The notes beneath the pieces were generated by a model. That model was not told where the DNA came from and made no database searches. It worked only from the letters and a program-made list of their open reading frames with translations. Positions 6,585 to 13,642 of a stretch of 19,499 nt of DNA are shown here, piece after piece (the first letter of the stretch is position 1; every line of letters begins with the position of its first letter). A program made the position numbers and the translations under genes. The DNA comes from DATBHZ01 sp036557185 (lineage in GTDB: Bacteria; Actinomycetota; Acidimicrobiia; IMCC26256; JAENVU01). The stretch lies in contig DATBHZ010000076.1 of the NCBI GenBank assembly GCA_036557185.1, forward strand, positions 1 to 19,499, in the 5' to 3' direction.

Positions 6585-7652
6585 TCAGTCCGTGCCGTCG
6601 GGCCAGGTGACGGGTCCGCCGTGGAAGCCACTGGTCGCGAGCTGTTGCTCGTCCCCGCCGGGCCACGTGGTGACCGTGAGGCAGGCAGGGAAGTAGGTGT
6701 CCGGCGTGGGCTCGAGCCGGAGGTAGGCAAGCGGGGCCACGCGGGTCGCCCGCCCACCCGCTGCTGCGAGCGCGGCGCGCAGGTGCGCTCGGGTCTCCTC
6801 GCTCAGGTACTGCCAGACGACGGAGTGGTACACGACCGTCGCACGACCGCCCGTGGGCTCTCGGAGCTGCTCCTCCAACCACCCGGGCGCGTCCGCGCGG
6901 TCGATGTCAACGGGCATGGTCGAGGCGATGTCGAGCGCCGCCCTGAGCATTGCGAAGCGCTCGTTCTGCCCGGGCCACACATACGACAGGAGCGTCAGCG
7001 CGGCCTCGGGGTCCGTCGCGTCGATCGGGTCGTGGTCGCAACCGCGGCGCTCGCTCACTACCGGCCCGGCCTCCCAAGGCGGGCATCGCGGCGCCCACAG
7101 GTCGATCAGCCGGACCGCCGACTGCGGGTCGCCCCACGAGCGACCTCCCTGCTGGTACCAGAACCGGTCCATCCGGAGGTTGAGCCCCGCGCTCGCGCCG
7201 ATCTCGAGCAGGCGGATCGGCAGCCCGAAGCGTTGCGCGACGACGGCGACACCGCCGGCGAGCGCACCCGAGCGTCCGACCTCGTTCGTCTGCGGAGGGC
7301 GGGTCAGCGCGTCGGACACGGGCGCGGGCATCGCCTCGACGAGCTCCGCGAAAGCCGGCCAGACCGCGTCGACGTCACCGTCGCCGCCAACCGACGGATA
7401 GTGCGCCGCGAGCCCGGGCGCGTTGCCGGCGAGCACCATGCGATGGACGCCGCCGAGCACTCGGAGCGCAAAGGCATCGTTGAACTCCGCCGACGCATCC
7501 GGCTCCAGCACCTGCCACACCGGCCCTCGGGATCGCGCATCCGACGACATGCGCCGTATCAGTTCGCCGTAGAAGGGAGACCCCATGTGGTCGCAACCGG
7601 CGGCGAACCATTCGAGGTATTCGGCGAACGCGTCGGGCTCGCAGCCGGTCAT
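6585..7652 (-). CDS. DUF2332 family protein
   Basis: A 355-residue DUF2332 protein, a family I associate mainly with actinobacteria and that has no established function. Visible landmarks are TNEVGRSGALAGG (122-134), the glycine-containing motif RLLEIGASAGLNLRMDRF (147-164), and later HDPIDATDPE, TLLSYVWPGQNERF and VVYHSVVWQYL. The LEIGASAGLNL segment resembles motif I of Rossmann-fold methyltransferases, so an SAM-binding or nucleotide-binding fold is possible but unproven. The ATG at 7652 overlaps the stop of the upstream SDR by 4 nt (ATGA), showing translational coupling and suggesting that the two act together. No signal peptide or membrane segment is seen. The family is certain, the role unknown. 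Confidence 0.87.
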   Translation of the reverse strand: MTGCEPDAFAEYLEWFAAGCDHMGSPFYGELIRRMSSDARSRGPVWQVLEPDASAEFNDAFALRVLGGVHRMVLAGNAPGLAAHYPSVGGDGDVDAVWPAFAELVEAMPAPVSDALTRPPQTNEVGRSGALAGGVAVVAQRFGLPIRLLEIGASAGLNLRMDRFWYQQGGRSWGDPQSAVRLIDLWAPRCPPWEAGPVVSERRGCDHDPIDATDPEAALTLLSYVWPGQNERFAMLRAALDIASTMPVDIDRADAPGWLEEQLREPTGGRATVVYHSVVWQYLSEETRAHLRAALAAAGGRATRVAPLAYLRLEPTPDTYFPACLTVTTWPGGDEQQLATSGFHGGPVTWPDGTD

Positions 7653-8446
7653 GCCCACATGAACGCTCCCCCGTCGGCCATGAAGGTGTGCCCCGTGAGG
7701 TAGCGGCACGCGTCGGAGCAGAGGAACCATGCGAGCGGCCCGATGTCGAGCTCGGGGTCGCCCTGCCGGTGCATCGGGCAGTTGTCGACGAAGATGCGGT
7801 ACCCCTCGCTCTGCTTCGCGGCGTCGCCGTGATGATCCGCGGCAGCCGGCGCGATGCAGTTCACCACGATGCCTTCGGCCGCCCATTCGCGCGCTGCGGT
7901 GCGCGTCAATGCGCGGATCGCTTCCTTCGAAGCGTTGTACGCACCGAATCCGGTACCACCGGTGATGCCCATCGACGACGCGAAGTTGACGATCCGGCCC
8001 CACCCCTGCGACGCCATGTGCGGATGCACCGCCTGCATCGCCCAGAGGGTCCCTTTGACACCGGAGGTATAGAAGACGTCCACATCGTCCGCACCCACCT
8101 CGGCGACGGGAGCCAGCGGGCGGAATGTCTGCGCGTTGTTGACAAGACCGTCGACCGTTCCGAACCGCTCGACGGTTGCTGCGACCATCGCATCGATCTC
8201 GGACTGCTCCATCACGTTGCACGCAACACCGAGCACCGGTGCCCCAAGGGCTTCGAGCTCGGCAACCGCGCTCTCGCGCAGCGCGTCGTTCCATTCGGCG
8301 ACGACGACGCTCGCCCCGCCCTTCGCGAGATGGACCGCGATGCCCTTCCCGACGCCGCGTCCCGACCCGGTGACGATGACGACCTTGCCGGCGATCGTGT
8401 GCATCGCGAGCGCGGCGTCGTCGAGCGCGCCGAGCGGGACTGACAT
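7649..8446 (-). CDS. Short-chain dehydrogenase/reductase (SDR), coupled to DUF2332
   Basis: A 265-residue classical SDR. The cofactor loop is TGSGRGVG (26-33), NNAQ is at 103-106, the catalytic serine is S157 or S158 in FASS, and Y170/K174 form YxxxK; DGG near 258-260 closes the fold. The start at 8446 is preferred over the internal ATG at 8404 because a TACCCT hexamer ends exactly 7 nt upstream, which gives a leaderless start; it adds a short non-conserved extension of about 15 residues before the first strand. The open frame continues far upstream only as a shadow on the divergent genes. The product should be a soluble NAD(P)-dependent oxidoreductase with an unknown substrate, co-expressed with DUF2332. 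Confidence 0.9.
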   Translation of the reverse strand: MSVPLGALDDAALAMHTIAGKVVIVTGSGRGVGKGIAVHLAKGGASVVVAEWNDALRESAVAELEALGAPVLGVACNVMEQSEIDAMVAATVERFGTVDGLVNNAQTFRPLAPVAEVGADDVDVFYTSGVKGTLWAMQAVHPHMASQGWGRIVNFASSMGITGGTGFGAYNASKEAIRALTRTAAREWAAEGIVVNCIAPAAADHHGDAAKQSEGYRIFVDNCPMHRQGDPELDIGPLAWFLCSDACRYLTGHTFMADGGAFMWA

Positions 8447-8469
8447 GTGCGTCAGGGTATCGGTAGGGT
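8440..8469 (+). promoter_or_regulatory. Putative leaderless promoter of the SDR at 8477
   Basis: CTGACA (8440-8445) matches the -35 consensus at five of six bases, an 18-nt spacer follows, then TAGGGT (8464-8469) as the -10, and 7 nt later the GTG start at 8477. The -35 overlaps the first codons of the divergent gene. This is the best-formed promoter in the window. Confidence 0.55.
8454..8459 (-). promoter_or_regulatory. Putative -10 box (TACCCT) of the SDR-DUF2332 operon
   Basis: On the minus strand TACCCT is followed by 7 nt and then ATG at 8446, consistent with leaderless transcription. Its upstream end is only 4 nt from the -10 of the divergent gene, so two RNA polymerases could not occupy both sites at once. 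Confidence 0.5.
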
Positions 8470-8476
8470 GCCGATC

Positions 8477-9253
8477 GTGACCACGGACTTGCGCGGCAAC
8501 GTGGTGCTGGTGACCGGCGGAGGCAGCGGGATCGGGCGCGCGACCGCCCTTGCGGCATCTGCGGCCGGCGCGAGTGTCACCGTCGTCGACAAGTCGCAAG
8601 ACGGCATCGACGAGACGATCGCTCTCGTCACCGGCGCGGGCGGTCGCGCGATCGCGGCGCCGGGTGACGTCAGCGACGAGCAGACCATGGCCGCGGCGGT
8701 CGAGCGCACGATCGCCGAGCTCGGTCGGCTCGACGGGCTCGTCACGTGTGCAGGCATCTTCGTCGGCGACGACCTCCAGCCGCTCGCCGGCGTCTCGCTC
8801 GACACGTTCATGCATGTGCTCGCGGTCAACCTCGTCGGCACATTCCTTGCGATCAAGCACGCGGTGCCCCACCTCGAACGAGCCGAGGGAGCGCCGCACG
8901 GCAGCATCGTGACGATTGCCTCCACCGCGGCGATCCGGGGGCATGGGTACGGGTCGGGCTACACAGCGAGCAAGGGCGGTGTCGCAGCGCTCACTCGGCT
9001 CACCGCCGTGCAGTACGGGCCCCGAGGCGTCCGTGCGAACTGCATCTGCCCCGGAGGGGTCGACACACCCATGTCGGGCGGTGTCTGGAACACCGACGAG
9101 GCTCGGGCCCGCACCCGTGAGCGCGTCCCGCTGGGCAAGATCGCGGATGCCCGCGACATCGCGGACGTGGCGACGTTCCTCCTTTCGGACGCCGCGCGGC
9201 ACCTCACCGGGCAGACGATCGCAGTCGACGGCGGCACCACAGTGGCAGGCTGA
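8477..9253 (+). CDS. Short-chain dehydrogenase/reductase (SDR)
   Basis: A 258-residue classical SDR. TGGGSGIG lies at 13-20, the usual NNAG is replaced by TCAG (90-93), N118 in AVNLVG supplies the structural/catalytic asparagine, S149 is the catalytic serine and Y162/K166 the YxxxK pair. An acidic residue after the second strand (D38 in VVDKS) favours NAD(H) over NADP(H). The GTG at 8477 is chosen over the more upstream ATG at 8447: it sits 7 nt after TAGGGT and gives a normal SDR N-terminus. The gene heads a rightward series with DUF421, LLM, ALDH and aminotransferase genes. The substrate is unknown. Confidence 0.9.
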   Translation: MTTDLRGNVVLVTGGGSGIGRATALAASAAGASVTVVDKSQDGIDETIALVTGAGGRAIAAPGDVSDEQTMAAAVERTIAELGRLDGLVTCAGIFVGDDLQPLAGVSLDTFMHVLAVNLVGTFLAIKHAVPHLERAEGAPHGSIVTIASTAAIRGHGYGSGYTASKGGVAALTRLTAVQYGPRGVRANCICPGGVDTPMSGGVWNTDEARARTRERVPLGKIADARDIADVATFLLSDAARHLTGQTIAVDGGTTVAG

Positions 9254-9277
9254 CGGGCACCCGACCCGGAGGTCCCA

Positions 9278-9847
9278 ATGATCGCCACGATCAGCAACAG
9301 CCTGCTCACGGGCGTGCCCGTTCTGGAGAAGGTGATACGCACAGCGGCCGTCTACTTCGCGCTCGTCCTCCTGTTGCGTTTCGTGGGGCGCCGCACGCTG
9401 GCACAGCTCAACCCGTTCGACCTCGTCGTGCTGCTGCTCCTGAGCAACGTCGTGCAGAACGCGATCATCGGGCCCGACAACTCGCTGATCGGCGGCATCA
9501 TCGGAGCATTCACGCTCGTCGCGCTCAACGAGGTCCTGGTGTGGGCATCGTTGCGACACAAGAGCGTCGACCGTCTTCTCGTCGGGCGCGGCCGCCCGAT
9601 CATCACGGAGGGCAAGGTGGACGAGCGCGCCATCCGCCGGGTCGGGCTCGACGACGAAGAGGTGGACGACCAGATCCACATGGCGGGCGGCGGTACGACC
9701 GACGACGTCGAGAAGATGACGCTCCTCCCATGGGGCAAGTTCGAGGTGATGCTCCGCCACGGTGCGCAGGGCGTCACCAAGGCCGACATCGAGCGCCTCG
9801 ACCACAAGCTCTCACGGATCGAGGCGGCACTCCGGCCGCGCGGGTGA
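9278..9847 (+). CDS. DUF421 (YetF-like) membrane protein
   Basis: A 189-residue protein of the DUF421/YetF family. Three hydrophobic helices are visible near 20-37, 47-63 and 70-90, with the family motif RFVGRRTLAQLNPFDLVVLL (34-53) and SNVVQNAIIGPDNSL (56-70). A soluble domain follows, beginning at about residue 95 with LLVGRGRPIITEGKVDE (100-116), and the C-terminus (about 167-187) looks like a short amphipathic or coiled helix. The function is not established; the family is discussed mostly in Bacillus sporulation and membrane contexts. The ATG is set by a strong GGAGGT site at 9268-9273 with a 4-nt spacer. It is 24 nt after the SDR and 7 nt before the LLM gene, so probably co-transcribed although functionally unconnected on its face. 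Confidence 0.88.
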   Translation: MIATISNSLLTGVPVLEKVIRTAAVYFALVLLLRFVGRRTLAQLNPFDLVVLLLLSNVVQNAIIGPDNSLIGGIIGAFTLVALNEVLVWASLRHKSVDRLLVGRGRPIITEGKVDERAIRRVGLDDEEVDDQIHMAGGGTTDDVEKMTLLPWGKFEVMLRHGAQGVTKADIERLDHKLSRIEAALRPRG

Positions 9848-9854
9848 TCAACCC

Positions 9855-10754
9855 GTGACCGACAACGGACGCCCGTGGCTGGGAGTGTTCCTCCCGCAGC
9901 TCCGGATGACGTTCGACACGATCGTCGCGCGCGCCCTCGCCGCCGAGGCTGCGGGGTTCGACTCCATCTGGCTCATGGATCACCTCGCGGCTCCGATGAC
10001 GCCCGAGCTGGACACGTTCGAGGGTTGGACCGTGGCCGCCGCGCTCGCGGCACGCACCGAACGGATCCGCATCGGCCACCTCGTGACGTGCGACCCGTTC
10101 CGTCATCCAGCGTTGCTTGCAAAGATGGTGGCAACCGTGGACCACATCTCCGGCGGGCGGATCGAGCTCGGCATCGGCTGGGGATCGGTCGACGCCGAGC
10201 TCGACATGTTCGGGATCGGGCGCGGAACCGCCAAAGAGCGCGCGGAGCGGCTCGCGGAGTCACTCGAGATCCTCGATCTCATGTTCTCGGGAGAGCCCTT
10301 CGACTTCGAGGGCACCTGGTTCAGGATGCAGGCAGCCATGGGGAGGCCACGCCCCCTGCAACGGCCCCGCCCGCCCGTCCACATCGGCGGCGCGGGGCCG
10401 GAGCTGACGATGCCGCTGGTGCAGGCGCACGCGGACTGGTGGAACTGCCCCTCCTACGCGGTCGAGCGGCTCGACGAGATCCGTCCGCTCGCGGGCGACG
10501 CGCGTGTCTCGCTGCAACGGCCGGTCGCGCTCGCGCCCGACGCTGCTTCGCGCGACGAGACGGTCGCCACCGGCGAGCGACGGTTCGGCTCGTGGGGTGG
10601 CCTGGTCGGCGGGACCTCCGCAGAGGTCGCCGAAGCGCTCCGCCGCGACATCGGCCGCGGCGTCGAGGGGTTCGTCCTCCAGTTCACCGATTTCGGCATG
10701 CCCGCCACACTCGAGCAGTTCATGGAAGAGGTCGCGCCGGAGCTCCACACCTGA
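9855..10754 (+). CDS. LLM-class flavin/F420-dependent oxidoreductase
   Basis: A 299-residue luciferase-like TIM-barrel oxidoreductase. Family marks are FDSIWLMDHL (35-44), the segment from CDPFRHPALLAKM (79-91) to HISGGRIELGIGWG (97-110), and PVHIGGAGP (174-182). The actinobacterial setting and these motifs favour coenzyme F420 over FMN, but the cofactor is an inference. The GTG at 9855 is chosen because the conserved first strand (LGVFLPQ, 9-15) begins just inside it and it lies 7 nt after the DUF421 stop; upstream in-frame codons belong to the DUF421 overlap. It is followed after 27 nt by the aldehyde dehydrogenase. The substrate is unknown; members oxidise alcohols, reduce enones or act as monooxygenases. 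Confidence 0.88.
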   Translation: MTDNGRPWLGVFLPQLRMTFDTIVARALAAEAAGFDSIWLMDHLAAPMTPELDTFEGWTVAAALAARTERIRIGHLVTCDPFRHPALLAKMVATVDHISGGRIELGIGWGSVDAELDMFGIGRGTAKERAERLAESLEILDLMFSGEPFDFEGTWFRMQAAMGRPRPLQRPRPPVHIGGAGPELTMPLVQAHADWWNCPSYAVERLDEIRPLAGDARVSLQRPVALAPDAASRDETVATGERRFGSWGGLVGGTSAEVAEALRRDIGRGVEGFVLQFTDFGMPATLEQFMEEVAPELHT

Positions 10755-10781
10755 GCGGCCCAATCGAACGGAGGTGCATCC

Positions 10782-12203
10782 GTGCCCCAGAGCAACTTCA
10801 TCGCCGGTGAGTGGGTGCCCGCCCGGAGCGGCCGCACGGACGACGTGATCAACCCGGCGACGGGCGCCACGATCGCGTCGGTTCCCTCGAGCGCGTCGGA
10901 GGACGTCGACGATGCGGTCGCTGCGGCGCGCGAGGCGTTCCCGGCTTGGTCCGCGCGCACGCCGCGGGAGCGAAGCGAGATCCTCGCCGGAGTCGCCGAC
11001 GCCGTCGAAGACGACCTCGAGACGATCAGACGGATCGAGATGGAGAACTGCGGCAAGCCGGCCTCGATGATCGAGTTCGAGATGGATCTCACCGTCGACA
11101 ACTGGCGGTTCTTCGCTGCGGGCTCGCGCTTCCTGGACGGCCGAGCCGCCGGGGAGTACCTCGAGGACCACACGAGCTATGTCCGGCGCGACCCGCTCGG
11201 TGTCGTCGGATCGATCGCGCCCTGGAACTACCCGCTCAACATGGCCACCTGGAAGCTCGGGCCCGCGCTCGCAGCGGGCAACACCGTCGTGCTGAAGCCG
11301 TCGGAGCTGACACCGATGAGCGCATTCCGTCTCGCGGAGATCACCGCGGACATCCTTCCGAAGGGCGTGCTCAACGTCGTGGCCGGCCAAGGGGAGACCG
11401 CAGGCGACGCGCTCGTCCGGCATCCCGACGTCGCGATGGTGTCGCTGACCGGAAGCGTCGAGACGGGCAAGGTCATCGCACGGACCGCCGCGGAGACGCT
11501 CAAGCGCGTCCACCTCGAGCTGGGTGGCAAGGCGCCGGTCGTGGTCTTCGACGACGCCGATCTCGAGGCCGTCGTCGCCACGCTCACCGACATGGCGTAT
11601 TACAACTCCGGACAGGATTGCACCGCGCCGTGCCGGGTCCTCGCGGGCGCGGGCGTGTACGAGGACTTCGTGAGCGGGCTCAGCGACTCGGTCGGCGGGA
11701 TCGTCACCGGCGACCCGTTCGACGAGACCGTCGCGATGGGGCCGCTCATCTCTGAGGAGCAGCTCGACCGCGTGAGCAGCATGGTGACGCGCGCTGCGGC
11801 ATCAGGTGCGGAGATCACGGTCGGCGGGAGCACGATCGACCGGCCGGGCTTCTACTACGCACCCTCCGTTGTCGCAGGCCCCGAGCAGAGCAGCGAGATC
11901 GTCCAAAGAGAGGTGTTCGGTCCAGTCGTCTCCATCCAGCGGTTCTCCGACGAGGAGCAGGCGCTCTTGTGGGCCAACGACGTCGACTACGGCCTCTCGG
12001 CGAGCGTCTGGACCCGCGACGTCGGGCGAGCGATGCGCATGAGCAAGGCACTGCAGTTCGGATGCGTGTGGGTCAACGACCACATCCCGATCGTCTCCGA
12101 GATGCCCCATGGCGGCTTCAAGCACTCGGGATACGGGAAGGACATGTCGATCTACGCGATCGAGCACTACACCGAGCTCAAGCACGTGATGATCAAGAGC
12201 TGA
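10782..12203 (+). CDS. patD: Gamma-aminobutyraldehyde dehydrogenase (PatD-like ALDH)
   Basis: A 473-residue NAD(P)-dependent aldehyde dehydrogenase that should oxidise an omega-aminoaldehyde to the acid (4-aminobutanal to GABA). Catalytic residues are N149 in APWNYP, K172 in LKPSE, E246 in LELGGK and C280 in NSGQDCTA. Many blocks match Escherichia coli PatD as I remember it: NCGKP (89-93), AAGEYLEDHTS (122-132), RRDPLGVVGSIAPWNYP (135-151), VSLTGS (220-225) and the C-terminal SEMPHGG and SGYGKDMS; C280 and E246 fall at PatD-like numbering. A betaine or other omega-aminoaldehyde dehydrogenase cannot be fully excluded. The GTG start is fixed by GGAGGT at 10770-10775 with a 6-nt spacer. The downstream class III aminotransferase fits the upstream step of polyamine catabolism. 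Confidence 0.86.
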   Translation: MPQSNFIAGEWVPARSGRTDDVINPATGATIASVPSSASEDVDDAVAAAREAFPAWSARTPRERSEILAGVADAVEDDLETIRRIEMENCGKPASMIEFEMDLTVDNWRFFAAGSRFLDGRAAGEYLEDHTSYVRRDPLGVVGSIAPWNYPLNMATWKLGPALAAGNTVVLKPSELTPMSAFRLAEITADILPKGVLNVVAGQGETAGDALVRHPDVAMVSLTGSVETGKVIARTAAETLKRVHLELGGKAPVVVFDDADLEAVVATLTDMAYYNSGQDCTAPCRVLAGAGVYEDFVSGLSDSVGGIVTGDPFDETVAMGPLISEEQLDRVSSMVTRAAASGAEITVGGSTIDRPGFYYAPSVVAGPEQSSEIVQREVFGPVVSIQRFSDEEQALLWANDVDYGLSASVWTRDVGRAMRMSKALQFGCVWVNDHIPIVSEMPHGGFKHSGYGKDMSIYAIEHYTELKHVMIKS

Positions 12204-12220
12204 GGTACTGCAGCGCCGGC

Positions 12221-12226
12221 GGAGGT
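12221..12226 (+). promoter_or_regulatory. Ribosome-binding site fixing the aminotransferase start
   Basis: GGAGGT ends 4 nt before ATG 12231. It overlaps the alternative in-frame GTG at 12225, so the ATG is the real start. Confidence 0.75.
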
Positions 12227-12230
12227 GGAC

Positions 12231-13598
12231 ATGACCGACGAGGCCAGGGTGTGGAGCGGTCGAGCGGCGCCGATCACGGCGGCCGAGAGCTCGCGCCTGC
12301 GCGATCGCACCCCGGGCTCGGCCGCGCTCTACGAACGCGCGGTGCGGTCCATGCCGCTCGGGGTGCCGTCGAGCTTCCAGGCGTGGTCACCGAACCCCGT
12401 GTACCTGCGCGACGGCAAGGGCAGCACCGTCTGGGACGTCGACGGCAACGAGTACCGCGACTTCCACAACGGGTTCGGGTGCATGGTCGTCGGCCACGCG
12501 CACCCCAAGGTCGCCGAGGCCGTCGCCAGCGCGGCGAGGACGGGCACGCACTTCGCCGCGCCGACCGAGGCGACGGTCGCGTTCGCGGAGGAGATCTGCC
12601 GCCGCTTCCAGGTCGAGGAGGTTCGCTTCGCGAACTCGGGTACGGAAGCCACGATGGGCGCGATCCGTGTCGCGCGTGCTGCGACCGGACGCGAGCACAT
12701 CGCCAAGATCGAGGGCTCGTACCACGGGCACCACGACGCCGTGATGTTCTCGGTGGTGCCGAACTCCGACGTGGTCGGCGGGCGCGACGCGCCGGCCACC
12801 ACTCCCATGTCGACGGGCATCCCGAAAGTGACCGCGGAGTACACCCACGTCGTCCCGTTCAACGACCTTGCCGCGCTCGAAGCGCTCCTCGACGATCGAG
12901 GAGGTGACATCGCGTGCCTGATCCTCGAGCCGGTGATGATGAACATCGGCATCTGCCGTCCGGAGCCGTCGTACCTGCAGAGCGTGAAGGAGCTGCTGCA
13001 CAAGCACGGGGCGCTGTTGGTCTTCGACGAGGTGAAGAGCGGGGCGACGATTGCGGCGGGTGGCGCGACGGAGCTCTACGGCGTGCTCCCCGATCTCGCG
13101 TGCTGGGCCAAGGCCATCTGCGGCGGTACGCCGGGCGCCGCCTTCGGAGGCCGCGCGGACGTGATGGAGGCCATCGAGACCGGCGCCGCGCAGCAGGGCA
13201 CGTTCAACGGCAATCCGCTGGTCGCGGCCGCCGGCCTCGCGGCGCTGACCGAGGTGCTGACCCCCGGCGCGTACGAGTACCTCGCGGCACTCGGCACGCG
13301 TCTCGCGGCGGGTTGCCAGGCGGCGATCGACGAGCACGGCATCCCGGCCCACGCGGTCGACCTCGGCGCGAAGGGCTGTGTCTCGTACCGGCGCGAGCCG
13401 CTCTCCAACTACCGGGACTTCCTGGATACGAACCCCGACCTCTACCTCGCTTCCTACCCCTGGGCGATGAATCGTGGCGTGTTCATGACGCCCGGCGACG
13501 AAGAGCAATGGACCTTGTCCGTCCAGCACACCGAGGCGGACGTCGACCGGTACATCGAGGCATTCGCGGAGTTCTGCTCGGCGCTCTCGGCAGCCTGA
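12231..13598 (+). CDS. Class III PLP aminotransferase (glutamate-1-semialdehyde aminomutase-like branch)
   Basis: A 455-residue fold-type I, class III aminotransferase. PLP-binding residues are evident: SGTEA (136-140), YHGHHD (164-169), D266 in FDEVKSG and K294 in CWAKAICGG, the Schiff-base lysine. The overall pattern, with EGSYHGHHD and CGGTPGAAFGG (297-307), resembles glutamate-1-semialdehyde aminomutase relatives. However, the N-terminal MPLGVPSSFQAW (41-52) differs from HemL, and no tetrapyrrole genes are nearby, so HemL is unlikely. Lying 27 nt after a PatD-like dehydrogenase, it could transaminate putrescine or another omega-amine to the aldehyde that the dehydrogenase consumes; this is an inference. 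The start is set by the GGAGGT site at 12221. Confidence 0.87.
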   Translation: MTDEARVWSGRAAPITAAESSRLRDRTPGSAALYERAVRSMPLGVPSSFQAWSPNPVYLRDGKGSTVWDVDGNEYRDFHNGFGCMVVGHAHPKVAEAVASAARTGTHFAAPTEATVAFAEEICRRFQVEEVRFANSGTEATMGAIRVARAATGREHIAKIEGSYHGHHDAVMFSVVPNSDVVGGRDAPATTPMSTGIPKVTAEYTHVVPFNDLAALEALLDDRGGDIACLILEPVMMNIGICRPEPSYLQSVKELLHKHGALLVFDEVKSGATIAAGGATELYGVLPDLACWAKAICGGTPGAAFGGRADVMEAIETGAAQQGTFNGNPLVAAAGLAALTEVLTPGAYEYLAALGTRLAAGCQAAIDEHGIPAHAVDLGAKGCVSYRREPLSNYRDFLDTNPDLYLASYPWAMNRGVFMTPGDEEQWTLSVQHTEADVDRYIEAFAEFCSALSAA

Positions 13599-13630
13599 GC
13601 CACGGGGCGACCCGAGCAGGGGCGCGGCCG

Positions 13631-13636
13631 TACGAT
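13631..13636 (+). promoter_or_regulatory. Putative -10 box (TACGAT) of the biotin operon
   Basis: TACGAT is followed by 6 nt and then the GTG at 13643, giving a probable leaderless start for bioA. The preceding gene ends at 13598, so the biotin genes can be transcribed independently. No clear -35, BirA or BioR operator is visible in the 44-bp gap. Confidence 0.45.
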
Positions 13637-13642
13637 CCAGGC

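Noticed and set aside
8447..9805. Upstream in-frame extension of the minus-strand SDR (frame open to 9805)
   Set aside because: It runs antisense through the divergent SDR and DUF421 genes and has no domain; the SDR fold begins only near 8404-8446.
12231..13598. Calling the class III aminotransferase HemL (glutamate-1-semialdehyde aminomutase)
   Set aside because: Family resemblance is real, but the N-terminal motif differs, no tetrapyrrole genes are near, and the adjacent PatD-like gene suggests amine catabolism.
13603..13614. CGGG-GCGA-CCCG hairpin after the class III aminotransferase
   Set aside because: Has a GNRA-type loop but only four base pairs; not enough to call a terminator, though it lies in the right place before the bioA promoter.
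12914..13642. Long upstream extension of the bioA frame
   Set aside because: Overlaps the aminotransferase gene in another frame and is arginine-rich shadow; BioA homology begins at about 13643.
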